Positions 1 to 6,267 of a DNA stretch of 6,401 bases are shown here, piece after piece; position 1 is the first letter of the stretch; the number at the start of each line of letters is the position of its first letter. Below the pieces are notes generated by a model that was given only the letters and a program-made list of their open reading frames with translations, made no database searches and had not been told where the DNA came from. The DNA is from an uncultured Alphaproteobacteria bacterium (GTDB taxonomy: Bacteria; Pseudomonadota; Alphaproteobacteria; Caulobacterales; Caulobacteraceae): contig CAIZKE010000241.1 of assembly GCA_903933475.1 (NCBI GenBank), positions 1 through 6,401 on the forward strand, read 5' to 3'. The position numbers and the translations under genes were made by a program.

Positions 1-296
1 ACGCCGCCCTCGCCCCCCTGGCTGTCCGGCCGGATCGCCAGCGGACGGGAATCGGGTCCGCCCTGACCCTTCGCGGCCTCGATGCCGCCCGTCACTTTGA
101 CGCCGCCGCCGTACTCGTGCTCGGACACCCCGAATATTACCCGAAGTTCGGATTCTCAGCTGCCGCGACGGCGCAGGTCAGCGCGCCATACTCTGGCAGC
201 CCGGCCTTCATGGGGATCGCCCTTTCAGAGGGTGCCCTGGATGCGCCGCTGATGGTGGCCTATCCCGACGCCTTCTCGGCGACCGATCAGGGCTGA
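1..296 (+). CDS. GNAT family N-acetyltransferase, C-terminal part (5' end outside window)
   Basis: Reading from base 3, 97 codons are open up to a TGA at 294-296; the start lies before the window. The fragment opens with the GNAT motif A region: 'LAVRP' followed by QRTGIG (fragment residues 13-18), which fits the Q-x-x-G-x-G/A acetyl-CoA pyrophosphate-binding loop, and then a long helix. A beta strand 'AVLVLG' and the motif HPEYYPKFGF (42-51) follow; that 'G-x-x-x-YY-x-x-FGF' pattern is typical of YhbS-like acetyltransferases. Such enzymes transfer an acetyl group from acetyl-CoA to an amine; the substrate here cannot be told. The last 10 bp overlap the end of the convergent hydrolase gene, leaving no room for a separate terminator. 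The family call is firm; the finer YhbS-like call rests on remembered motif resemblance. Confidence 0.85.
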   Translation, partial: AALAPLAVRPDRQRTGIGSALTLRGLDAARHFDAAAVLVLGHPEYYPKFGFSAAATAQVSAPYSGSPAFMGIALSEGALDAPLMVAYPDAFSATDQG

Positions 297-1486
297 ACGC
301 CGGTCGGCCGTGCCGTCACCGAGACCTTCGGGGTCGCCTCCCCCCGCTCCATCTCGGCCAGGGCGGCGTTGATCCGGCGGATCTCCTCCGGGGTCGGCCT
401 GCGCCGGGCGGGGGACAGCTGACCGGGGGCCGGCGGCGCCAGGCCTCCTGCGGCGTCGGTCTCGGCCACGGTGTAGGTCCGGGTCTCGCCAGCCAGGGCC
501 AGGGTCACTGTCCGCGGCGCCAGCAGGGGCGGCAGGGTCTCCAGCCCGCCCTGGGTGCGCGGATCGATTCCCCCCAGGACCGCCGGGCTAAGGCGGGCTT
601 CACTGCCGGCGTAACGGCCAGAAAAGGCGCCTGGCTGCCCGGAGGGCCCGGTCCAGCGATAGAAGATGTGAGCGCCGATCTGGGTCAGCTTGACCAGGGT
701 CGGAGCCCAATAGGGTGCCACATAGTCGGCGTGGTAGTGCGTCGCGGTCCCAACCTCAGGAACCACGTAGCCGGCCAGGGCGCGGCGGGCGATCCGGTTC
801 GCCTCCGCCCAGAGTAAAGGGTCGGGGGCCCGCGCCAGGCCACCGTCGCAGGTGAAGGTGAACTGGCAGCCGGTGGACCGGGCCGAGCCCTGGTAGACCA
901 CGCCGCACACCGACTTCGGATATCCCGGGTGGCGCAGGCGGTTGAGCACCACCTGGGCCACGGCGGCCTTGCCCACCTCGGGCTCGTGCGCCGCCTCATA
1001 GTAGACCGCCTGGGACAGACAGGAGACGGCGCGGGCGGCATCTTCCGGGGCCGCCGCAAGCCGGAAGGCCGGCATGGGCGCGACGGGTGCCCCGGACACG
1101 GGGCGCAGGGCGTTGATGAGCCGGGCCTCGTCCGCCGCCTGGGCAGGATCAGGCGCACCCAGGTCGAAGGTCGGCGGTGAGGCCAGGTCCAGGCGCTCCC
1201 ATCCGGGCGTCAGGCTGAGCGAAGCCTCAAGGGTACGGGCGGGGCCCAGCCCGGCGAGGGCCTTCAGGGTCGGGGACAGGGAGGCGAAGCGCGCCTCAAG
1301 CGCGGGCTCGGAAAAGGCGCGGGCGACGGAGACTCCCGGCTCACCGGCGACCGAAGCGACAGACAGCGCTCCACGCCCGGCCCCGGCCGCACCCGGGCCA
1401 AGCAGACCGACCAGGACGATCAGCGCATATGTTCGGGCCAGCTTCAGGAGATTGCCTCTGCTATAGGACGGGCTGGCGTCTACCAT
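287..1486 (-). CDS. Exported SleB-type cell wall hydrolase (Hydrolase_2), long paralogue
   Basis: A 399-residue protein starting at ATG 1486-1484. Residues 17-37 form a hydrophobic segment after a basic stretch, either a signal peptide or a membrane anchor, so the protein should act in the periplasm. Residues 38-154 are Ala/Pro-rich and unrecognised. Residues 155-277 are a Hydrolase_2 (SleB/CwlJ-like) domain: CLSQAVYYEA with the expected catalytic Glu at E164, then AVAQVVLNRLRHPGYP, CGVVYQG, GCQFTFTCDG, the THYH motif (249-252) and the IFYRW end. SleB relatives are peptidoglycan lytic enzymes. In place of the usual EARGE motif this copy has EAAHE, keeping both Glu residues. The only four cysteines (156, 194, 207, 213) all lie in the domain. 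A C-terminal tail of about 120 residues follows, ending in a charged helix (365-382). The gene is divergent from nadA. Its ribosome binding site is weak, and no clear minus-strand promoter was seen. Confidence 0.88.
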   Translation of the reverse strand: MVDASPSYSRGNLLKLARTYALIVLVGLLGPGAAGAGRGALSVASVAGEPGVSVARAFSEPALEARFASLSPTLKALAGLGPARTLEASLSLTPGWERLDLASPPTFDLGAPDPAQAADEARLINALRPVSGAPVAPMPAFRLAAAPEDAARAVSCLSQAVYYEAAHEPEVGKAAVAQVVLNRLRHPGYPKSVCGVVYQGSARSTGCQFTFTCDGGLARAPDPLLWAEANRIARRALAGYVVPEVGTATHYHADYVAPYWAPTLVKLTQIGAHIFYRWTGPSGQPGAFSGRYAGSEARLSPAVLGGIDPRTQGGLETLPPLLAPRTVTLALAGETRTYTVAETDAAGGLAPPAPGQLSPARRRPTPEEIRRINAALAEMERGEATPKVSVTARPTGVQP

Positions 1487-1549
1487 GACCCGGCGCTGTG
1501 ATCACGCGCTCTTGTCCCCGGGCACCCGCCCGCATCTTGCCAAGACCGC

Positions 1550-1577
1550 TTGCGGCCCTCATATTCGTCACTAGATA
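1550..1577 (+). promoter_or_regulatory. Candidate nadABC promoter
   Basis: TTGCGGC (1550-1556) and ACTAGATA (1570-1577) are separated by 13 bp. This fits the housekeeping promoter pattern described for Caulobacter crescentus (TTGACGS, 10-14 bp, GCTANAWC) at 5 of 7 and 6 of 8 positions. Transcription would begin near 1583-1586, inside the first inverted repeat, giving a leader of about 85 nt before nadA. An alternative -10-like hexamer TCTAAT at 1636-1641 lies beside the second inverted repeat but has no convincing -35. The location is plausible because it lies between divergent genes and is overlapped by an operator-like repeat, but the match is imperfect. Confidence 0.4.
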
Positions 1578-1594
1578 TGCTCGGAATGAGCATA
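1576..1594. promoter_or_regulatory. Operator-like inverted repeat 1 upstream of nadA
   Basis: TATGCTC (1576-1582), a 5-bp spacer, then GAGCATA (1588-1594): seven perfectly matched positions in each arm. It overlaps the candidate -10 element and the predicted transcription start, a classic place for a repressor site. The same core is repeated at 1641-1655. In alphaproteobacteria nadABC is known to be controlled by the repressor NadQ, and the motif resembles what I remember of NadQ sites; the assignment is unverified. The symmetry and duplication are read directly from the sequence. Confidence 0.7.
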
Positions 1595-1640
1595 AGGGGA
1601 GGAGGCGTCGGACTCATCCGCAGTCTCGCTACCCCTCTAA

Positions 1641-1655
1641 TGCTCATTTTGAGCA
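1641..1655. promoter_or_regulatory. Operator-like inverted repeat 2, next to the nadA ribosome binding site
   Basis: TGCTCA (1641-1646), a 3-bp spacer TTT, then TGAGCA (1650-1655): a perfect 6-bp inverted repeat with the same core and spacing (TGCTC-N5-GAGCA) as the repeat at 1576-1594. The centres, at 1585 and 1648, are 63 bp apart, close to six turns of B-DNA, so two bound proteins would lie on the same face. It ends two bases before the AGGAG of nadA. A bound protein here could block elongating polymerase or help form a DNA loop with the first site. Confidence 0.7.
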
Positions 1656-1657
1656 AA

Positions 1658-1662
1658 AGGAG
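1658..1662 (+). promoter_or_regulatory. nadA ribosome binding site (decides the start)
   Basis: AGGAG lies 6 nt before the ATG at 1669. It is a near-ideal Shine-Dalgarno site and fixes this ATG over the in-frame GTG at 1498, whose product would carry 57 extra residues that resemble no NadA and would place both operators inside the coding region. Confidence 0.85.
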
Positions 1663-1668
1663 AACGCC

Positions 1669-2751
1669 ATGACTGGGTTCCCCCAGGCCGACTTCACTCC
1701 CGAGGTCGAACGCGAGACCGCCGCCATCTGGGAAAAGGTGAGCCGGCGCATCACGCCGATCGAGTGGCGGCTGCATGCGCCCATGATCGCGCAGATCAAC
1801 CGGATCAAGCGCGAGCGCAATGCGGTGATCCTGGCGCATAACTACATGACACCGGAGATCTTCCACGGGGTCGGCGACTATGTGGGCGACAGCCTGGGCC
1901 TGGCGCGGGAGGCCGCGAGGTCCGACGCCGCCGTCATCGTCCAGGCCGGGGTCAACTTCATGGCCGAGACCTCGAAGATCCTCTGCCCCGACAAGCGGGT
2001 CCTTATCCCCGACCTTCGGGCCGGATGCAGCCTGGCGTCCTCGATCACCGCCGCCGACGTCCGGCTCATGCGCGAGCGGCACCCCGGCCTGCCGGTGGTG
2101 ACCTACGTCAATACCTCAGCAGAGGTGAAAGCCGAGACGGACATCTGCTGCACCAGCGCCAACGCCGTACAGGTTGTGGAGCAGGCGGCCCGGGAGTGGG
2201 GCGTCGACCGGGTGATCATGATCCCTGACGAATTCCTGGCCCGTAATGTGGCCCGCCAGACGGACATCGGGATCATCGCCTGGCGCGGCCGGTGCGAGGT
2301 CCATGAGCAGTTCACGGCCGAGGACATCCGCGAGATCCGGGAGGCGCATCCCGGTGCCGAAGTCCTGGCCCATCCTGAGTGCCCGCCCGAAGTGCTGGCC
2401 GAGGCTGACTTCGCCGGATCGACGGCGGCGATGAACGACTATGTCCTGACCCGGAAGCCCCGGCAGGTGGTGCTGATCACCGAGTGCTCCATGGCCGACA
2501 ATGTCGCCGCCGACGCTGTCGACACCGAGTTCCTCCGGCCCTGCAACCTGTGCCCGCACATGAAGCGGATCACCCTTGAGAACATACTGCAGGCCCTGGT
2601 GGAGGACCGCTACGAGGTGACGGTGGACCCGAAGGTGGCCCTCCGCGCCCGCACCGCCGTGCAGAGGATGATCGACCTGCCGCCCCCCGCCGTCCCAGCC
2701 CGATACGACCTGGTCCGCGCCCGCCATCACGTCGACGTGGAGCTGATCTGA
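1669..2751 (+). CDS. nadA: Quinolinate synthase NadA
   Basis: This cytosolic [4Fe-4S] enzyme condenses iminoaspartate (from NadB) with dihydroxyacetone phosphate to make quinolinate, the second step of de novo NAD synthesis. The product is 360 residues, near the family norm. Visible hallmarks are LAHNYMTPEIFHGVGDYVGD (55-74), VQAGVNFMAETSKIL (91-105), YVNTSAEVKAETD (146-158), the IPDEFLARN segment (185-193) and HPECPPEV (235-242). The three cysteines expected to hold the cluster are C120 (in DLRAGC), C209 (in GRCEVH) and C295 (in NLCPHMKRITLENI). C292 precedes C295 as CxxC, so the CxxCxxC triplet I recall from E. coli NadA is reduced to its last two cysteines, with the presumed ligand kept. 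The start is set by a strong AGGAG and follows two operator-like repeats. It is the first gene of the operon; nadB starts 2 bp after its stop. Confidence 0.97.
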   Translation: MTGFPQADFTPEVERETAAIWEKVSRRITPIEWRLHAPMIAQINRIKRERNAVILAHNYMTPEIFHGVGDYVGDSLGLAREAARSDAAVIVQAGVNFMAETSKILCPDKRVLIPDLRAGCSLASSITAADVRLMRERHPGLPVVTYVNTSAEVKAETDICCTSANAVQVVEQAAREWGVDRVIMIPDEFLARNVARQTDIGIIAWRGRCEVHEQFTAEDIREIREAHPGAEVLAHPECPPEVLAEADFAGSTAAMNDYVLTRKPRQVVLITECSMADNVAADAVDTEFLRPCNLCPHMKRITLENILQALVEDRYEVTVDPKVALRARTAVQRMIDLPPPAVPARYDLVRARHHVDVELI

Positions 2752-2753
2752 CC

Positions 2754-4268
2754 ATGGACGTCATCGACTTCGACGGCGTCCTGGTCATTGGCGGCGGCCT
2801 GGCCGGGCTTTCGGCGGCCCTCTCGGCAGCGCCGCGGCGGGTGTGCGTCCTGGCCTCGGCCCCGCTGGGCGACGGCTGCAGCTCGGCCTGGGCCCAGGGC
2901 GGAATGGCCGCGGCCCTGTCTGACGCGGATACGCCCGCCCTGCACGCCGCCGATACCCTCGCGGCCGGTGCCGGCCTGGTCGACGCCGGACGGGCCGGGC
3001 TCCTCGCCTCGGAGGGGCCCTCCGCCGTCCGCTGGCTGGCTGGCCTGGGCGCACCCTTCGACCGCACCGCAGATGGCGGCTTCGCCCTCAGCCGGGAAGC
3101 CGCCCATGGACAGGCCCGGGTGGCCCGGGTGGGCGGCGACGCCGCAGGACGCGCCATCATGGATGCCGTGATCCGTCAGGTCCGCATGGCGTCCCACATC
3201 GAGGTCCGGGAGGGCTGGAGCCTGCGCGGCCTCCTGCAGGACGCGACGGGCCGGGTGTGCGGCGCCCGGCTGGCGAAGGCGGGTGAGACCTGCGCCCTGC
3301 GCGCGCCGGCGGTGATCCTCGCCACAGGCGGGATCGGCGGCCTCTACGCCGGTGCCTCGACCCCGCGGACCCTCCTCGGCGAAGGCCTGGCCGCGGCGGC
3401 CCTCGCCGGGGCCGTGATCGCCGACGCCGAGTTCGTCCAGTTCCACCCCACCGCCCTCGACGTCGGCCGGGATCCTGCGCCCCTGGCGACGGAGGCCCTG
3501 CGTGGCGAGGGCGCGATCCTGGTCAACCGGGATGGCCGGCGCTTCATGACCAGCCTGCATCCCGACGCCGAGCTTGCGCCCCGGGACATCGTCGCCCGGG
3601 CAATCCATGCGGAGCGCGAGGCCGGGCGCGGCGCCTTCCTGGACGCCCGGGAGGCCGTGGGCACCCACTTCCCCGAGGCCTTCCCCACGGTCTACGCCGC
3701 CTGCTTGGAGGCGGGGATCGACCCCAGGATAGAACCCATCCCCGTGGCACCTGCGTGCCACTATCACATGGGGGGGATCCTGACCGACGCCGAGGGGGCC
3801 ACCCGCCTCCCCGGCCTGTTCGCCGCGGGTGAATGCGCGTCCACGGGCGTTCACGGTGCCAATCGCCTGGCGTCCAACTCCCTGCTGGAGGCCGCGGTGT
3901 TCGGCATCCGCGCAGGCCGCGCCGCCGCCCGGAGGACCCTGGCCGGGCGTCCCCTCCTCGGCGCGCCGGGCCTTGGAACCCTGCCCGACGCGGACCTGTC
4001 ACGCCTGCGGATCGCCATGAGCCGGGAGGCCGGCGTCATCCGTGATGCCGCGGGCCTGTCCCGCCTGCTGGACCTGACGGAAGTCCTGACCCAGGCCCAC
4101 GGGCCGTCTGGCCCCCTGGTCGCCGCCCGGCTGACAGCGGCCTGCGCCCTGGAGCGCCGGGAGAGCCGCGGGGCCCATTACCGCTCGGACTATCCCGCAA
4201 TGGCCGCGGAAGCCCAGAGGACCTTTGTCACCCTGGAAGCCGGCACCCTGTCCCGGATGGCCGCATGA
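2754..4268 (+). CDS. nadB: L-aspartate oxidase NadB
   Basis: This FAD enzyme oxidises L-aspartate to iminoaspartate, the first step of de novo NAD synthesis; the unstable product passes to NadA. The 504-residue product is a little shorter than E. coli NadB (about 540), mostly at the C-terminus. An N-terminal dinucleotide-binding fold reads VIGGGLAGLSAAL (11-23), followed by SSAWAQGGMAAAL (43-55), which packs on FAD. Conserved active-site stretches of the succinate dehydrogenase/fumarate reductase flavoprotein family follow: QFHPTAL (229-235), EALRGEGAILVN (247-258), APRDIVARAI (275-284), CHYHMGGI (335-342) and FAAGECASTGVHGANRLASN (356-375). The C-terminal helical domain ends with ESRGAHYRSDYP (470-481). 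Only 2 bp separate it from nadA and its stop overlaps the nadC start, so it is very likely translationally coupled; its own Shine-Dalgarno (GGAG at 2739-2742) is distant. Confidence 0.97.
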   Translation: MDVIDFDGVLVIGGGLAGLSAALSAAPRRVCVLASAPLGDGCSSAWAQGGMAAALSDADTPALHAADTLAAGAGLVDAGRAGLLASEGPSAVRWLAGLGAPFDRTADGGFALSREAAHGQARVARVGGDAAGRAIMDAVIRQVRMASHIEVREGWSLRGLLQDATGRVCGARLAKAGETCALRAPAVILATGGIGGLYAGASTPRTLLGEGLAAAALAGAVIADAEFVQFHPTALDVGRDPAPLATEALRGEGAILVNRDGRRFMTSLHPDAELAPRDIVARAIHAEREAGRGAFLDAREAVGTHFPEAFPTVYAACLEAGIDPRIEPIPVAPACHYHMGGILTDAEGATRLPGLFAAGECASTGVHGANRLASNSLLEAAVFGIRAGRAAARRTLAGRPLLGAPGLGTLPDADLSRLRIAMSREAGVIRDAAGLSRLLDLTEVLTQAHGPSGPLVAARLTAACALERRESRGAHYRSDYPAMAAEAQRTFVTLEAGTLSRMAA

Positions 4269-5110
4269 TCACGCCCCTCCCCGACCTCCTCATCGCCCCC
4301 ATCGTCCGTGCCGCCCTGGCCGAGGACCTGGGCCGGGCCGGCGATGTCACCAGCCAGGCCTGCGTCCCCGCCGAAGCGCGCCTGTCCGTGATCTGGGCGG
4401 CGCGCCGGCCCGGAGTCCTCGCCGGGCTCGACTGCGCGCGCCTGGCCCTGGCCGAACTCGCGCCGGAAGCCAGGTTCAACGCCCTGGCCCGGGACGGAGA
4501 CACCCTGTCCCCCGGACAGGTCCTGGCCCGCGCAGAGGCGCCGGCCAGGGCGGTGCTGGCGGCCGAGCGAACGGGACTGAATCTGATGGGCCGGCTGTCG
4601 GGGATCGCGACCCTGACCCGGGCCTATGTGGAGGCGGTCGCCGGAACGGGGGTCCGGATCACGGACACGCGCAAGACCACGCCGGGCCTGCGCCAACTTG
4701 AGAAGTACGCCGTGCGCTGCGGCGGCGGGGTGAACCATCGCTTCGGCCTGGATGACGCCATCCTGATCAAGGACAACCACGTGGCCGCCTGCGGCGGCAT
4801 CCGCCCGGCCCTTGAGCGCGCGCGGGCGGCTGCGGGTCACCTGGTCAAGGTGGAGATCGAGGTCGACGGACTGGACCAACTGGCCGAGGCCCTGCCCCTG
4901 TCGCCAGATGTCATCATGCTCGACAATTTCAGCCTGTCGGACCTGCGGAAGGCCGTCGCCATGACCGCAGGCCGGGTCACCCTGGAAGCCTCGGGGGGCG
5001 TCGACCTCAAGACCGTGCGGTCCATCGCAGAGACCGGGGTCCAGGTCATCAGCGTTGGCGCCCTGACCCATTCCGCCCCGGGGCTCGACATCGGACTCGA
5101 CGCCGCCTGA
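4265..5110 (+). CDS. nadC: Nicotinate-nucleotide diphosphorylase (carboxylating) NadC
   Basis: NadC (quinolinate phosphoribosyltransferase) joins quinolinate to phosphoribosyl pyrophosphate and decarboxylates it to nicotinate mononucleotide, completing the quinolinate branch. The 281 residues match the usual length. Family motifs in order: ALAEDLGRAGDVTS (17-30), ERTGLNLMGRLSGIAT (101-116), DTRKTTPGLRQLEKYAVRCG (134-153), NHRFGLDDAILIKDNH (157-172), VEIEVD (196-201), MLDNF (218-222), EASGGV (241-246) and ISVGALTHS (262-270). The substrate-binding basic residues expected in this family are present (R102, R136, K137, H158, R159, K169). The start codon overlaps the nadB stop in an ATGA at 4265-4268, typical of coupled translation. 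It is the last gene of the operon; its stop lies 24 bp from the end of the convergent hydrolase gene. Confidence 0.97.
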   Translation: MITPLPDLLIAPIVRAALAEDLGRAGDVTSQACVPAEARLSVIWAARRPGVLAGLDCARLALAELAPEARFNALARDGDTLSPGQVLARAEAPARAVLAAERTGLNLMGRLSGIATLTRAYVEAVAGTGVRITDTRKTTPGLRQLEKYAVRCGGGVNHRFGLDDAILIKDNHVAACGGIRPALERARAAAGHLVKVEIEVDGLDQLAEALPLSPDVIMLDNFSLSDLRKAVAMTAGRVTLEASGGVDLKTVRSIAETGVQVISVGALTHSAPGLDIGLDAA

Positions 5111-5124
5111 CCCCGCAAGCGGGG
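5111..5124. terminator. GC-rich hairpin between nadC and the convergent hydrolase gene
   Basis: CCCCG (5111-5115), tetraloop CAAG, CGGGG (5120-5124) begins right after the nadC stop and lies 10 bp from the stop of the minus-strand gene. Its position suggests a shared, bidirectional transcription stop for the two converging genes. No run of T follows on either strand, so it is not a textbook intrinsic terminator; it might act only as an RNA 3' end stabiliser. Confidence 0.45.
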
Positions 5125-5134
5125 CGCAGGGGGC

Positions 5135-5998
5135 TTAGGGCGCCGGCGGAGCCTGAATCTGCGCAGGCGAAGGGGTAGGCTCGGACAGGGTCTCGGACAG
5201 GGGAGCCGGAGCACCCTCCACGACCTCCACGGGCCCGGACGGCGGTCCGGAAATCAGCCGGGCCTCTGCGACCCTGACCGCGGCTGCGGGCTCAGGGGAA
5301 GCCTGGGCGAGGACCGTCCGGGGTGACGGCTGGCCGATCCGGTAGAAGACATGCAGGCCGACCTGGGTCACCCGCAGCAGATCATCACTCCAACCCGGCG
5401 TGACGTGGATGGTGTGGAAGTGCGTGGCGTCGCCGACAGCGGTCATCGCCGCCCCAGCAAGAGCCCGCGACGCAATGTGCCGGGCGACGGACCAGGCGGT
5501 GGCCTCGCGGCCCCGATTCATGGAGCCGTCGCAGGCGAAGGAGAACTGGCAGCCGGCCCCACGGGCCGAGCCCTGGAAGACCACGCCGCAGACCGACTTC
5601 GGGAACCCGGACTTGCGCACGCGATTGAGGACCACCTGCGCCACGGCCGCCTGGCCTGCAGGGCTCTCGCCCCGGGCCTCGAAATAGACCGCCTGGGCGA
5701 GGCAATCGAGGTCGCGGTTGCCCCGGGTGCCTTCGGTCACCGCAGCGACGGCGGCGGGCCGCTTGGCAGGCCTGGTGTCAGAGGCGTCGACCCGCAGGAC
5801 CGGGGCGGTGGCGTCCACTGTCCACGACGTTGTCGCCGCGGAAACAGTCTCGAGACGGTCGCTGGGCTCCTCCTGGACGTCGCCGGAGTTCAGGCCAGCA
5901 ATGTAGAGGAGACCGAGGCAGAGACCCAATGCGCTCCCAAAGCCGAGGGCACCCAAGACTCCACGCACGGAGGCGCGCGCCTGAAACAATTTCAACAA
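5135..5998 (-). CDS. Membrane-anchored SleB-type cell wall hydrolase (Hydrolase_2), short paralogue
   Basis: A 287-residue protein. Residues 13-35 are hydrophobic after a basic N-terminus, suggesting a signal anchor with the rest in the periplasm. Residues 36-96 form a linker. Residues 98-220 are the Hydrolase_2 domain: CLAQAVYFEARGE (99-111) with the expected catalytic Glu E107, AVAQVVLNRVRKSGFP, CGVVFQG, GCQFSFACDG, THFH (192-195) and HVFYR. The usual EARGE motif is intact, unlike the copy at 287-1486. A Pro/Ala/Ser-rich tail of about 65 residues ends the protein. SleB relatives cleave peptidoglycan; activity here is inferred. No ATG is available: the start used is TTG 5998-5996, with GGGAAA 6 nt upstream; TTG codons at residues 2 and 4 and the GTG at residue 11 (codon beginning at 5968) are alternatives. 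The four domain cysteines (99, 137, 150, 156) match the paralogue's spacing exactly; a fifth, C27, lies in the membrane segment. Confidence 0.87.
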   Translation of the reverse strand: MLKLFQARASVRGVLGALGFGSALGLCLGLLYIAGLNSGDVQEEPSDRLETVSAATTSWTVDATAPVLRVDASDTRPAKRPAAVAAVTEGTRGNRDLDCLAQAVYFEARGESPAGQAAVAQVVLNRVRKSGFPKSVCGVVFQGSARGAGCQFSFACDGSMNRGREATAWSVARHIASRALAGAAMTAVGDATHFHTIHVTPGWSDDLLRVTQVGLHVFYRIGQPSPRTVLAQASPEPAAAVRVAEARLISGPPSGPVEVVEGAPAPLSETLSEPTPSPAQIQAPPAP

Positions 5999-6267
5999 TG
6001 GTGATTTCCCGTGCGGCGAGGGTCAGAGCCCCCAGACAGCTGTGTCGATCGAGGCCCCTGCGCTTGCTGGCGACCTGTTTCAACCTGCCCGCCTCCTACA
6101 CGTTGGAGGCCAGACAATGGCGATGTGAGACCGGATATGGACGCAGAGGCACAGATTCGCAAGTCATTATTGCACTGCAGCATGGAGATCCTGTGGACAG
6201 CTGCCCCCGCGCAGGGGTCCGGACATGGCTTGACAGCACGGTCTCCGGCTGGTTCCGGGATGTCGCC
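5999..6267. other. Divergent intergenic region
   Basis: A 269-bp non-coding spacer between the minus-strand hydrolase and the plus-strand DsbA-like gene. It is less GC-rich in its middle (near 6150-6180) than the flanking genes. It contains a 6-bp-stem hairpin, GCCTCC (6091-6096) with GGAGGC (6105-6110) and an 8-nt loop, which would lie in the hydrolase leader RNA. A short imperfect stem, CCCC with GGGG, lies around 6204-6217, and there is one GATTC (a GANTC methylation site) at 6154-6158. I saw no tRNA, no convincing minus-strand promoter and no credible small gene. Confidence 0.6.
6230..6255 (+). promoter_or_regulatory. Candidate promoter of the DsbA-like gene
   Basis: TTGACAG (6230-6236) and GCTGGTTC (6248-6255), 11 bp apart, match the Caulobacter crescentus housekeeping pattern TTGACGS-N10-14-GCTANAWC at 6 of 7 and 6 of 8 positions. 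Transcription would start around 6261-6263, only about 5-7 nt before the ATG at 6268, so the mRNA would be nearly leaderless. The -35 match is strong; the -10 lacks the central A residues. Confidence 0.4.

Noticed and set aside
1498..1505. Palindrome GTGATCAC just upstream of the long hydrolase gene
   Set aside because: Only 8 bp, with no second copy in a meaningful position; expected by chance.
1535..1555. Two adjacent short inverted repeats, TCTTG-C-CAAGA and CCGC-TT-GCGG, near the nadA -35
   Set aside because: Short arms in GC-rich DNA, different from each other and from the TGCTC repeats; no support for function.
1498..1668. In-frame upstream extension of nadA from GTG 1498
   Set aside because: The extra 57 residues are unlike NadA, lack a good ribosome binding site and contain both palindromes and the candidate promoter; the ATG at 1669 has an ideal AGGAG.
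1480..2730. Minus-strand frames opposite nadA (1480-2082 and 2116-2730)
   Set aside because: Antisense to nadA and its promoter, biased composition, no recognisable motif.
2727..3854. 375-codon minus-strand open frame opposite nadB
   Set aside because: It lies fully antisense to an unmistakable nadB, has low-complexity Gly/Arg/Ala-rich composition and no recognisable domain; long antisense frames are expected in GC-rich DNA.
4190..5071. 293-codon minus-strand open frame opposite nadC
   Set aside because: Shadow of nadC in GC-rich DNA, with no domain or start signal.
6191..6199. Possible DnaA box (CTGTGGACA region)
   Set aside because: At least two mismatches to TTATCCACA in reverse complement, isolated, and no AT-rich unwinding region or origin gene context.
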